Assembly: GCA_019240525.1 (NCBI GenBank)
Contig: JAFAYE010000001.1
Location: forward strand, 1,399,300 to 1,463,299
Direction: 5' to 3'
Length of the DNA: 64,000 nucleotides
Origin: Candidatus Eremiobacterota bacterium
Lineage (GTDB): Bacteria; Vulcanimicrobiota; Vulcanimicrobiia; Vulcanimicrobiales; Vulcanimicrobiaceae
Under the pieces are notes generated by a model. It was not told the DNA's origin. It searched no databases and saw only the letters and a list, made by a program, of their open reading frames with translations. Position 1 is the stretch's first letter. Every line of letters begins with the position of its first letter. Of the stretch, positions 15,885-24,300 are shown in pieces. The translations under genes were made by a program, and so were the position numbers.

Positions 15885-16471
15885 CGGATACCGCCCTCAA
15901 AGATGAGCTGCTGCTCGACAAGATCGCAGACGATGTGCGCCATGACTTGATGCACTTCTTGGACGATTGCGGCATAGCCGTCGGGACCAATCAGCGAGTA
16001 GTCCGCGACGTTCGCAACCGAGCCGCCCCCGTTGCCGGTAAACGCTATCGCGACGGCGCCCCGTCGCTTTGCCGCTTCGAGAGCGAGCAGAACGTTGCGC
16101 GAGGTTCCGCTCGTGGTCATGCCGATGACGACGTCGCCCTCATGAGCGAATGCTTCGACCTGCCGCGAAAAAACGTGCTCGTAACCATAATCGTTTCCGA
16201 CGCACGTCAAGGTCGAAGAGTTTACCGAGAGTGCCTCGCTGTGAAGTCCCGGCCGCTCCCGTAGATAGCGTCCGGAAAGCTCGGCGGCCATATGCTGCGC
16301 CTCGGCGGCACTCCCGCCGTTTCCACACCACAACACTTTTTTGCCGTCGCGCAACGCCGCAACGATCGCAGCGACGATTTGTTCGACTTGCTCGCGATAG
16401 TGCGGCGGGTCGAGCAAACCCTTTCGGTCGGCGAGAAGCTCGGCAAAATCGCGTTCTGCGTGATAGTTCAC
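15881..16471 (-). CDS. gmhA: Phosphoheptose isomerase (sedoheptulose-7-phosphate isomerase)
   Basis: A 196-residue SIS-domain enzyme catalysing the first step of ADP-heptose synthesis. Signatures are VLWCGNGGSAAEAQHMAAEL (about 52-71), LSVNSSTLTCVGNDYGYEHVF, GMTTSGTSRNVL and, near the end, EVHQVMAHIVCDLVEQQL with the conserved active-site glutamate and histidine. Length and motif spacing are those of GmhA rather than of DiaA or other SIS proteins. The GTG at 16471 was chosen because it forms a GTGA overlap with accB; upstream in-frame codons have no family resemblance. With the next two genes it forms most of the ADP-heptose pathway. Confidence 0.95.
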   Translation of the reverse strand: MNYHAERDFAELLADRKGLLDPPHYREQVEQIVAAIVAALRDGKKVLWCGNGGSAAEAQHMAAELSGRYLRERPGLHSEALSVNSSTLTCVGNDYGYEHVFSRQVEAFAHEGDVVIGMTTSGTSRNVLLALEAAKRRGAVAIAFTGNGGGSVANVADYSLIGPDGYAAIVQEVHQVMAHIVCDLVEQQLIFEGGIR

Positions 16472-16899
16472 GGCTCGATCCAAAAGAGTTCCTCGCCCTG
16501 CGACACCAACTCGCCGTTGCCTGGAACGATGCGGATTATTTTTCCCGCCGCATCGCTTTGAATTTCGTTGAAGAGCTTCATCGCCTCGAGTACGCACAGC
16601 ACGTCGCCGACTTGCACGCGGTCGCCGACCTCGACGTACGGCGGTGCATCGGGCGACGAAGAGCGGTAGAAGACGCCGGTGAGAGGCGCGGGAAGTTTGA
16701 TCACGTTTGCTGGCGCTTCCGGTTCCGGAGGGTCCTCCGCCGCGCGTGGAACGTTCGCGGGCACGAGCTCCGATTGACGCCGCGAAAGTTCGTAGACCGC
16801 ATCGCCGAGCTTGACTTTGATCGAGTCGAGGTCGTGCTCGTGCATGATCTCCAGCAGCTCGCGCAACGTCTGCGTCTCTTCGGCGTAGCGTTCGTTCAT
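16468..16899 (-). CDS. accB: Biotin carboxyl carrier protein of acetyl-CoA carboxylase
   Basis: A 143-residue BCCP. A helical N-terminal part (ELLEIMHEHDLDSIKVKLG) leads through a proline/alanine/glutamate-rich linker (about 50-65) to a biotinyl domain with PAPLTGVFYRSSSPDAPPYV, containing the usual thumb insertion, and the biotinylation site EAMKLFNEI, with the lysine about residue 109. It carries the carboxyl group between biotin carboxylase and carboxyltransferase in fatty-acid synthesis. The usual partner accC is not next to it; it sits between hisS and gmhA, overlapping both by four bases. Other biotin-dependent carboxylases use similar carriers, but the length and thumb support AccB. 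Confidence 0.92.
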   Translation of the reverse strand: MNERYAEETQTLRELLEIMHEHDLDSIKVKLGDAVYELSRRQSELVPANVPRAAEDPPEPEAPANVIKLPAPLTGVFYRSSSPDAPPYVEVGDRVQVGDVLCVLEAMKLFNEIQSDAAGKIIRIVPGNGELVSQGEELFWIEP

Positions 16900-18170
16900 C
16901 GCGTCTCGGCTTCGAGAAGCTCGGCGACGATTCTTGGTTCGGCCAGCGCCAAACGGCGATCGCTCCGCTTCTCGAGGTCGCGAAGCACGAACTGACCCGC
17001 CGCCAGCTCTTCGCTTCCGACGATGACGGCATAGCGCGCACGATTACGATCGGCAAGCTTGAGGTGCGCGAGAAGCTTTCGGTCTTGATAGTCGACAAAG
17101 GTCGGCACGCCAAATCGCCGCCGGAGCTCGGCGATTACCGGGACCAACAGAGTCCGCGCTTGCGCGTCGAGGGGCACGACTTGAATCCCGTGCCGCGATT
17201 CGCGCCGATCCTCGCCTCGCGCTTGCAGGATCATCATGAACCGTTCGATGCCAAGCGCAAAGCCAACAGCCGGTACGTCGGGGCCGCCAAGAGAGGCGAC
17301 TAATCCATCATATCGGCCGCCGCCGCAAACGCTGCTCTGTGCACCCAGCAGGTTCGACGTGATTTCGAAGACCGTTCGCTCGTAGTAGTCGATTCCGCGC
17401 ACGATGCGCGAATTGATGGTGAACGGAATTTGCGCGCGATCGAGATATGCGACGAGCCCTTCGAAATGTTCTTGACACTCCGCGCAGAGAAACGCCGCGG
17501 GCAGCGGCGCGCTCTCGATAAAGGGCGTATCGGCGGGATCTTTGCTATCGAGCAATCGCAGCGGATTGCGTTGAGCTCGTTCGCGCGATTCCTGGCTCAT
17601 TTCTGCGAGGTTGGGGCGAAAGTGTTCGAGCAGCGCTTCGCGATAGCGTGGACGGCACCGCGCGTCCCCAAGCGAGTTAATGTTGAGGGCCGCATCGGCG
17701 ATGTCGTAGCTGCGTATCAGGTCCCAGGCGAGAGAAATGACTTCGAGGTCGGCTTCCGGGCCGCGAAATCCAAAGCATTCGACGCCGAACTGATGAGACT
17801 GGCGATAGCGTCCCTTCTGCGGACGCTCGTAGCGGAAAATCGGTCCGATGTAGTAGAGGCGCAGCGGGTCCGACGTGAAGAGGTGATGCTCGAGCGCCGC
17901 GCGTACGACCGGCGCGGTCCATTCAGGCCGAAGCGTCAGCAAGCGGCCTCCGCGGTCCTCGAAGGTATACATCTCTTTGGTTACGATGTCGGTCTGGTCG
18001 CCCACGCCGCGGACGAACAACTCGGTCGACTCAAAAAGCGGCGTTCGAATCTCCCCGTAACCAAATCGCGCTGCAATCGCATGCATGCGATTCTCGACCG
18101 CGTTCCATCGCGCCGACTCGGGTGGAAAGAGATCGGCCGTACCGCGCGGCGCCCGTAGTCTCTCAGGCAT
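16896..18170 (-). CDS. hisS: Histidyl-tRNA synthetase
   Basis: A 424-residue class II synthetase. Motif 1 region GYGEIRTPLFESTELF (38-53), motif 2 LTLRPEWTAPVVRAALEHH and FRYERPQKGRYRQSHQFGVE, the histidine-A loop RGIDYYERTVFEI, CGGGRYDGL and motif 3 AVGFALGIERFMM are all present, followed by a C-terminal anticodon-binding domain starting about residue 330. It is the first gene of the twelve-gene overlapping minus-strand series. An AAAGGA stretch lies about 14 bases upstream of the ATG, and a 68-base gap separates it from the divergent permease gene, so a promoter probably lies there, although I see no good consensus. Confidence 0.97.
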   Translation of the reverse strand: MPERLRAPRGTADLFPPESARWNAVENRMHAIAARFGYGEIRTPLFESTELFVRGVGDQTDIVTKEMYTFEDRGGRLLTLRPEWTAPVVRAALEHHLFTSDPLRLYYIGPIFRYERPQKGRYRQSHQFGVECFGFRGPEADLEVISLAWDLIRSYDIADAALNINSLGDARCRPRYREALLEHFRPNLAEMSQESRERAQRNPLRLLDSKDPADTPFIESAPLPAAFLCAECQEHFEGLVAYLDRAQIPFTINSRIVRGIDYYERTVFEITSNLLGAQSSVCGGGRYDGLVASLGGPDVPAVGFALGIERFMMILQARGEDRRESRHGIQVVPLDAQARTLLVPVIAELRRRFGVPTFVDYQDRKLLAHLKLADRNRARYAVIVGSEELAAGQFVLRDLEKRSDRRLALAEPRIVAELLEAETR

Positions 18171-18238
18171 GATTCGAGCCGTCCTTTCGCCTCAGCCGTG
18201 CGCTAGCCATTGCGGCGCGTGCGCGTGATCGTTCGTGC

Positions 18239-19384
18239 GTGCGCATCCTCCTTTACGGAGCCGCAGCACTTGCGCTTGCGACGCTAAGCTCTCCCGATAC
18301 CGTACGCTCCGCGGTTGCGGCTTGCGCGAGCGTACTCTGCGAAGCAACGCCATTTCTTTGCGCCGGAGTCATTATGTCGCGATTGCTCGAGCGGCACGCT
18401 TCGATCGTCGAGTATCTCGGGTGCGGTTGCGGCCGGGGCCCGTCGGCGCGTTCGCTACCTGCTGCCGCGGCAACGTGGCTCCTCTTCGGACCATTCGTCG
18501 CCGTGGCGCGATACGCCGCAGCGATGCTCGTCGACCGAGCATTGCATCATCGCGCGCCAGGAGCGACGACGGCAACTATCGCCGCACCCCCGCACCTCCT
18601 CGGCGAGCTCGCTTCGGTATTTCCGGCGGCGCTAGCGGCGGGCGCCGCAGCGCACGTCGCGGCCACGTTCGATCCGATGCGTTTCTCACCGCTCGTCAAC
18701 GCGTTCGTGGGAGCGATCTTGGGGCTCGGTGCGGCTCCATGCGGCTTGGGCGCGGTCGCGCTTGCAGGCGTGCTTCGCGTCGAAGATCCGGTTGCAGCGA
18801 GCAGCTTTCTCTGCGTCGCGGGAATCGTTGATTTTCGCGCACTCAAAGGGAGCGCGACGGTTGCGACCGGTCACGATGCGCTCGCGTATGCGCTTCTTTC
18901 CGTTGCACTGAGCATCGTGGCGTGGCGTCATGGCGATGGGCTCGTTCATCCCGCTTTCGCTATCGCGCTGGGCTGTTGTGCTTGCGCGGCGGCATTCTGC
19001 GCCGTCGCATTCAGAAAACACCGCTGCGCCGCCGCGCGTATGTCGCCCGTCCTGATGCTCGTCGGCTCGCTCCTGGGGGCTGCTCCGCCAGAGTATCGCG
19101 TCACTCAGACGACGCTCGCGGATCTCTTCGCGGGCGAACGCCTCAGTTTCACCGGTGCGCTGACGCGCAACCACTCCGTTGCTGCGCTCGTCCGTTACGC
19201 CATCACGTGCTGCCGTGCCGACGCGGCGCCCATTGCGGTTCGCCTTGGACGCGCGCCCGCGTATCCTGCCGGAACATGGCTTCGCGTCGACGGCACGATT
19301 GAAAGCGTTGGCAACGAGTTTGAGTTGACTCCCGGGCACATCGAACGTATCCCCACGCCAACGGACCCTTTTGTTTACTTGTGA
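18239..19384 (+). CDS. Permease (DUF318/UPF0718-like) fused to a TIGR03943-like domain
   Basis: A 381-residue, cysteine-rich membrane protein (14 Cys). Residues 1-285 have about eight hydrophobic segments and a LGLGAAPCGLGAVALAG stretch (161-177) like the PxCxCGxxP region of UPF0718 permeases; a GCGCG patch lies at 61-65. The C-terminal 90 residues read FAGERLSFTGALTRN, then VRYAITCCRADAAP (319-331) and TWLRVDGTIESV, which fits the OB-like TIGR03943 (DUF1980) family. In Bacillus and relatives these two domains are encoded by adjacent genes (the ycgR/ycgQ type); here they are one chain. Substrate unknown; a metal or sulfur ligand is suggested only by the cysteines. The GTG start at 18239 lacks a clear ribosome binding site. 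Confidence 0.7.
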   Translation: MRILLYGAAALALATLSSPDTVRSAVAACASVLCEATPFLCAGVIMSRLLERHASIVEYLGCGCGRGPSARSLPAAAATWLLFGPFVAVARYAAAMLVDRALHHRAPGATTATIAAPPHLLGELASVFPAALAAGAAAHVAATFDPMRFSPLVNAFVGAILGLGAAPCGLGAVALAGVLRVEDPVAASSFLCVAGIVDFRALKGSATVATGHDALAYALLSVALSIVAWRHGDGLVHPAFAIALGCCACAAAFCAVAFRKHRCAAARMSPVLMLVGSLLGAAPPEYRVTQTTLADLFAGERLSFTGALTRNHSVAALVRYAITCCRADAAPIAVRLGRAPAYPAGTWLRVDGTIESVGNEFELTPGHIERIPTPTDPFVYL

Positions 19385-19393
19385 GTGGGCTGG

Positions 19394-19794
19394 TTATGAA
19401 AGGTTGGCTCGCCGGCGTGGCTCGAGGAGCTCGATCGGAACTCCGTTGGGATCTTGAATGAAGGCGATTGCGCGCGTGCCGCTTGGGGATTTGTAAGCCT
19501 CTTTGAGGATCGAAACGTCCTTGGCTCGCAGTTCGTCGAGATACTCCTGGAGGTCGCCGTCGACCTCAACCGCGAGGTGTTCGTAGCGATTGCCGAGCTG
19601 ATACGAAGGGTGCGCCTCCAAATCGTAGACGAGCTCGATGTACGCGTCCCAGTCGCGCCCGACGAAGGCCATGTCGGCGTTGCCGGGATAGTGATGCGGG
19701 CCGTCGAGCAGTTTCAATCCGAGCTTCGCGGTATAGAAGTCGACCGACTCCTTCATGTCGTTGACGAAAATCGAGGTGTGAGGAATCTTGGCAT
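19394..19794 (-). pseudogene. Glyoxalase/VOC family protein, frameshifted in its second codon
   Basis: From an ATG at 19756 the frame encodes 120 residues of a VOC metal-dependent protein (MKESVDFYTAKLGLKLL, YIELVYD, NRYEHLAVEV, FIQDPNGVPIELLEP). The family's first strand lies just upstream in the same frame: AKIPHTSIFVND, including the metal-ligand histidine, but no start codon precedes it in that frame. Instead AAGGAG is followed six bases later by an ATG (19794-19792) reading ATGCCAAGATTC, where ATG-CCx-AAG-ATT would restore M-P-K-I-P-H-T-S-I. So one base is missing at about 19790-19789, by mutation or sequence error. The gene lies 11 bases after purH. Substrate is unknown. Confidence 0.75.
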
Positions 19795-19805
19795 TGCGAG
19801 GCTCC

Positions 19806-21383
19806 TTAGTGCAAAAAATAGCGGTAGGTGGAAAAAACTAAGGCGGCGCTGCGTCGATCCGCAGCGGCGATCACTTCGGCGTCGCGAATGGAGCCGCCGG
19901 GAGCGATGATTGCGGTGCACCCGCCCTCAACGGCCGCTTCGAGTCCGTCGGGAAATGGAAAGAATCCGTCGCTGGCACAGGCCGCCCCTCGCGCCCGCGC
20001 GCCGGCTCGCTGCGAGGCAATTTGAACGGCGCTGACGCGATTGGTCTGCCCGGCACAAATCCCGCGCGTGGTACCGCCGTTCACGATGACGATCCCGTTG
20101 CTCTTGACGTGACGAACGACGTCCCAAGCAAAAGCAAGATCGTGCCATTCCTGCGTCTGCGGTTGCCGCCGGCTGACGACGCGCCATTCTTCCGGCGGGG
20201 CGCCGGGATCGTCATTTTCGGCGAGCACGCCGCCTAACGCGCTGCGTAAGCGAAGCTCGTGCGCGAGCTCATCGGGCAGCGATGGCTCGAAACGCATCAC
20301 CCGCAGGTTCTTGCGCGTCCGCAGCATCCCGAGCGCGTCGTCATGAAAAGCCGGTGCGGCGACGATCTCGAGAAAGAATTCACAGAGCGTTTCTGCCCCC
20401 TGCCGATCGATCGGCGCATCGGTCGCAACGATACCGCCGTACGCGGAAACGGGATCGGCGTCGAGTGCTTCGCGGATCGCAAGTGCGACATTGGAGCGCT
20501 GGGCGACGCCGCAAGGAACGGCGTGCTTGACGACCCCCGCACGAACGAAGCGCGCTCGTTCGCTGCCGAACTGGGCCCCGAGCGGAGCGCGCGAAAGCAG
20601 CCGTAATGTCGCGTCCAGATCGAGCAAATTGTTATAGGAGAGCGCTTTGCCGTGAAGTTGAACCGGGAGCCGTTCGCTACGATCCAGATAGAATGCGGCC
20701 CGCTCTTGGGGATTCGTGCCGTAGCGTAAACGCTTAGCCAGCGGCAAGGTCAACGCGAGCGCGCCGGGCAGCGCGCTCGGCAACACTTCGCCGGCGGTTG
20801 CGAGGTAGTGCGAGATCGCTACGTCGTATTCGGCCGTCCGCTCGAAGGCCGCGATCGCAAGCTTCCGCCGCAGGGCGGTCGGCACGTCGCCGGCCTCGAT
20901 TGCTTTGCGGTACTCCAAATATTGGGACGGATGGGTCAGCACGGCAACGTGCTCGAAGTTTTTCGCCGCAGCGCGTAGCAACGCGACGCCGCCGATATCA
21001 ATCTGCTCGATCGCTTCTTGCAAGGTCGTCCCGCCGCGCGCGACCGTCGCTTCAAACGGATAGAGATTGGCGGCGACGGTGACGATCTCGGGAATCGCAT
21101 ATGTCTGCGCTTGCGCGCGATGGTCGGAATCGGCGCGGTCGTAGAGAATCGCCCCGAAAACCTTAGGATGCAGCGACTTGACGCGACCGCCGAAGAGCGC
21201 CGGAAAGCCGGTCAGCTCCTCCACGTCGCGAGCGGGAACGCCTCGTTCGCAAAGAAACGCGCGCGTTCCGCCGGTGGCGTATATCTCGATTTGCCGTTCA
21301 CCGAGCGCGTGGGCCAGTTCGGCGGCGCCAGTCTTGTCGGAGAGCGAGAAGAGCGCAGCCTTTGACGGCGCCGCGTTAGGCAA
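19806..21383 (-). CDS. purH: Bifunctional AICAR formyltransferase/IMP cyclohydrolase
   Basis: A 525-residue enzyme performing the last two steps of IMP synthesis. The N-terminal MGS-like cyclohydrolase domain has LFSLSDKTGAAELAHAL, YATGGT, GGRVKSLHPKVFGAIL and IDIGGVALLRAAAKN. The C-terminal transferase has RYGTNPQERAAFY, the catalytic Lys-His in GVVKHAVPCGVA, AYGGIVA, SNGIVIVNGGTTRGICAGQ, ASDGFFPFPDG and a PGGSIRDAEVIAAAD end. Most bacterial homologs have KHANPCG; the valine here is unusual but the catalytic pair is kept. The start is a TTG at 21383, overlapping the smc stop by eight bases; no other start fits the conserved N-terminus. Confidence 0.95.
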   Translation of the reverse strand: MPNAAPSKAALFSLSDKTGAAELAHALGERQIEIYATGGTRAFLCERGVPARDVEELTGFPALFGGRVKSLHPKVFGAILYDRADSDHRAQAQTYAIPEIVTVAANLYPFEATVARGGTTLQEAIEQIDIGGVALLRAAAKNFEHVAVLTHPSQYLEYRKAIEAGDVPTALRRKLAIAAFERTAEYDVAISHYLATAGEVLPSALPGALALTLPLAKRLRYGTNPQERAAFYLDRSERLPVQLHGKALSYNNLLDLDATLRLLSRAPLGAQFGSERARFVRAGVVKHAVPCGVAQRSNVALAIREALDADPVSAYGGIVATDAPIDRQGAETLCEFFLEIVAAPAFHDDALGMLRTRKNLRVMRFEPSLPDELAHELRLRSALGGVLAENDDPGAPPEEWRVVSRRQPQTQEWHDLAFAWDVVRHVKSNGIVIVNGGTTRGICAGQTNRVSAVQIASQRAGARARGAACASDGFFPFPDGLEAAVEGGCTAIIAPGGSIRDAEVIAAADRRSAALVFSTYRYFLH

Positions 21384-24300
21384 GCAGCGCCTCCGCTTGG
21401 TTCGTCAGCTCGGCGGAGACGATTGCGCTCACGCCGGCATCGCGAGTCGTGATGCCGTAAATTCGTTCGGCCATCTCCATCGTCTTCTTGTTATGCGTAA
21501 CGATGAGCATCTGGGATTCGGCGGCGAATTCGCGCACCATCGCGCAGAAGCGATCGATGTTTGCATCGTCGAGAGCGGCGTCAACTTCGTCGAGCAGATA
21601 GAAGGGAGCGGGCTTGGTGGCGATCAGCGCAAAGATCAGCGCCGCAGCAGTCATTGCGCGCTCGCCGCCGGAAAGTGCGGCTAATGGCATCCCCTTTTTG
21701 CCGGGCGGTCGGACCGCGATCTCGATTCCGGTCTCCGACAAGTTCTCGGGCTGGGTCTGCCACATCTTGGCCTCGCCACCGGCAAAGAGCCGCGCGTACG
21801 TCACCGAAAACGCTTCCGAGACACGGGCAAGCATGTCGTTGAACTGCGCTTGCGTTTCATGCTCGATTTCGCGAATCGACTCGAGCAGCGTTTCACGCGC
21901 TCGCGTCAGATCGTCCATCTGCGCGCGTAAGAAGCGGTCGCGCTCCGCTACCTCCTCGCGCTCGGTCTCCGCATTGAGGTTGACGTTCGCCTGAAGTCGA
22001 GCGAGTTCGTCGCGTAACCGCGGCAGCTCGTCCACGGCTGAATCGGGCTCGTCGCGAAGGCGCGAGGCCACCTCGTCACATTCGTCGTTGGTCGCCGGAT
22101 TTTGCGCAAACTGCGAGACCAGCATCCCCAATTCGGCCTCCACTTGCGCGAGTCGCGTGCGCTGACTCTCTCCACCGGACAACGTCTCGCGTTCTTCCTG
22201 TTCGGCGCCGCGCAACTCCGATTCCAGCCGCGCTTGCCGTGCGGCGAGCTCTTCGCGTTGCGCGCGGGCCGCCTCGAGTTCTGTGTCGAGCCTCGCGATG
22301 CCGTGGCGAAGCCCCTCCACGCGCGCATGCGTCGCGCGCGTCTCTTCGACGAGCGCGATGATTTGTGCCAGCATCTCTTCGCGAGCCAAACCGCCTCGCT
22401 CGCTGTTCTGATCGAGCATGGCAAGACGTGCTTTGTCCGCATCGCGCTCGGCGGTCAATGCAGCCGCTCGTTCGCGAAGCTCGGAACCGCGCGCATTCGT
22501 CGCCGCCAATCCCGATTCGGCCGTAGCGATTTCGGCACGTATCGTCGCAAGGTTCGCTTCAAGAGCACGGCGTCGTTCGTCATCGAGTTCGGTGAGCGGT
22601 TTTTGGCCTTCGTATTCGCGTTCGAGCTCGCGCAGTCGCGTCGCGCGCTCGTGAAGCTCGGTAAGCGACGTCCGCGCGCTCGCCAACTCGGTTCGCGTAC
22701 GGTCGACCTCGGCGGCGAGCGCCGCTGCTTCCGCGCGCAATCCGATCAGCTGCGACTCTTCATAGGTTAGATGCTCGCGCGCCTCATCACGCGCTGCGAT
22801 CGCTGCGTCCGCTCGCAGATGAGCGTCGCGCAATGCACGCTCAGTCTCTTCGAGCCTCGCACGCAGCCCGACGAGCGCTTCCCGCAAGTTCGCCGCCTGG
22901 AACCGCCGCGAGAGAATCGAGCGCTCACGCGTAAAGCGTCCGCCGGTAATTGCTCCTCCACCGGTGATCTGTTCCCCGCCCAAGGTGACGATCGTATCGC
23001 GCAAACCGCGTCCGCGAACGAGCTCGATGCCCACCTCCAAGGTCGTCACGATCAGCACATTGCCGACGAGAAAGTTCACGATGCCCGAAAAACGCGGCGC
23101 CGTCTGCACCAGTCCGTGGGCGTAGCCGACGATTCCGGGGACGTCCGAGAGACGTTCGTCGAGCCGCCGGCCTTCACGGTTCGAGAGCGTGTCGAGCGGG
23201 AGGAATGTCGCGCGGCCGGCTTCCTTGCGATTGAGGAACTCCACGCAACGTTCCGCGCCTTCAGAGCTGGCGGTGACAACGTTCGACAAGCGCGCGCCGA
23301 ATGCCACGTCCATCGCTCGCGCGTAGCGCTCGTCGGTGGTGATGAGATTGGAAACGATGCCCTCGATGCCGCTGAGATCGCCTCGGTGCCAGGCATCTAC
23401 GATTGCACGCGTGCCCGGAACGTGGCCCTCGAGCGAGTTCTCGAGTTCCTCGATGATATGCAGCCGCGACTCGGCGGTCTTGACTTCGAGGGAATGGTCG
23501 CGATGTTCGGTCAGCGCGCGCGCGACCTCGTCTTGTGCGAGGGCGGCGGCGCGTGTCGCGTCCTCGGCGCGACCGCGTCCGTCGAGAACCCGCTCTTCCG
23601 CGGCCGCAAGCTCGCGTCGGCGTTCGCTGTACCGGTGATTTGCGCCGCCGGCCGCGATTTCGCAGCCTTCGGCGCGCTCGCGGGCGGTACGTTCTTCGAT
23701 CTCCAAGCGCTCGGCTTGCGCGCGTAAGCTTTCGGCCTGAACTCGGCGCTCAGCCCTGCGTGCCGCACGCTCCGCGGCTTCGGCCTCAACCTCACGCAAC
23801 TGAATGAAAATCGTTTCGAGATTTGCGCGTGCGCCGGTAAGTGCGGCTACCGCAACACCCTCTCGCTCGCGCGCCGCCTCGACGTCGCGCCCGAGCGGCT
23901 CGAGTTGCGCGTCCAACGCCGCAATTGCGGCGAGCAGCGAAACCCGTTCTTGGCCAACGCGGTCGGCGTCTTGGGATGTCTGGGTCGATTGTCGCTCGAG
24001 CGCTTCCCTGCGCGCCAGCGCCGCGGCGTAGCGGGCCTCGAGCTGGGAGAGCTCAGCGCGCTCCGTCTGCGCCTTCGAACGAAGCTCTTCGAGGAGAAGC
24101 TCGCTGCGATAGAGTTGCGTGCGCACGCGCGCTACCTCGTCTCCGAGCTCGACTGCCCGTGTGGCCGTCGCAGTACGGCGCTCCTCGTTCTTGCCAATCT
24201 GTTCTCGCAGAGCTTCGCATTCGGCGCGGCGCGTGGCGCTCGCGCGCAGGTAGCCGAGAATTTCCAAGTCGCGCACGCGGGCAACGACGCGCCGATACCG

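Noticed and set aside
17430-18158. Long plus-strand frame antisense to hisS
   Set aside because: hisS has all synthetase motifs; the opposing frame shows composition typical of antisense codons and no family resemblance.
22771-23727. Long plus-strand frame (318 codons) antisense to smc
   Set aside because: It lies fully within the smc hinge and coiled coil, which are clearly coding; no start signal or domain supports it.
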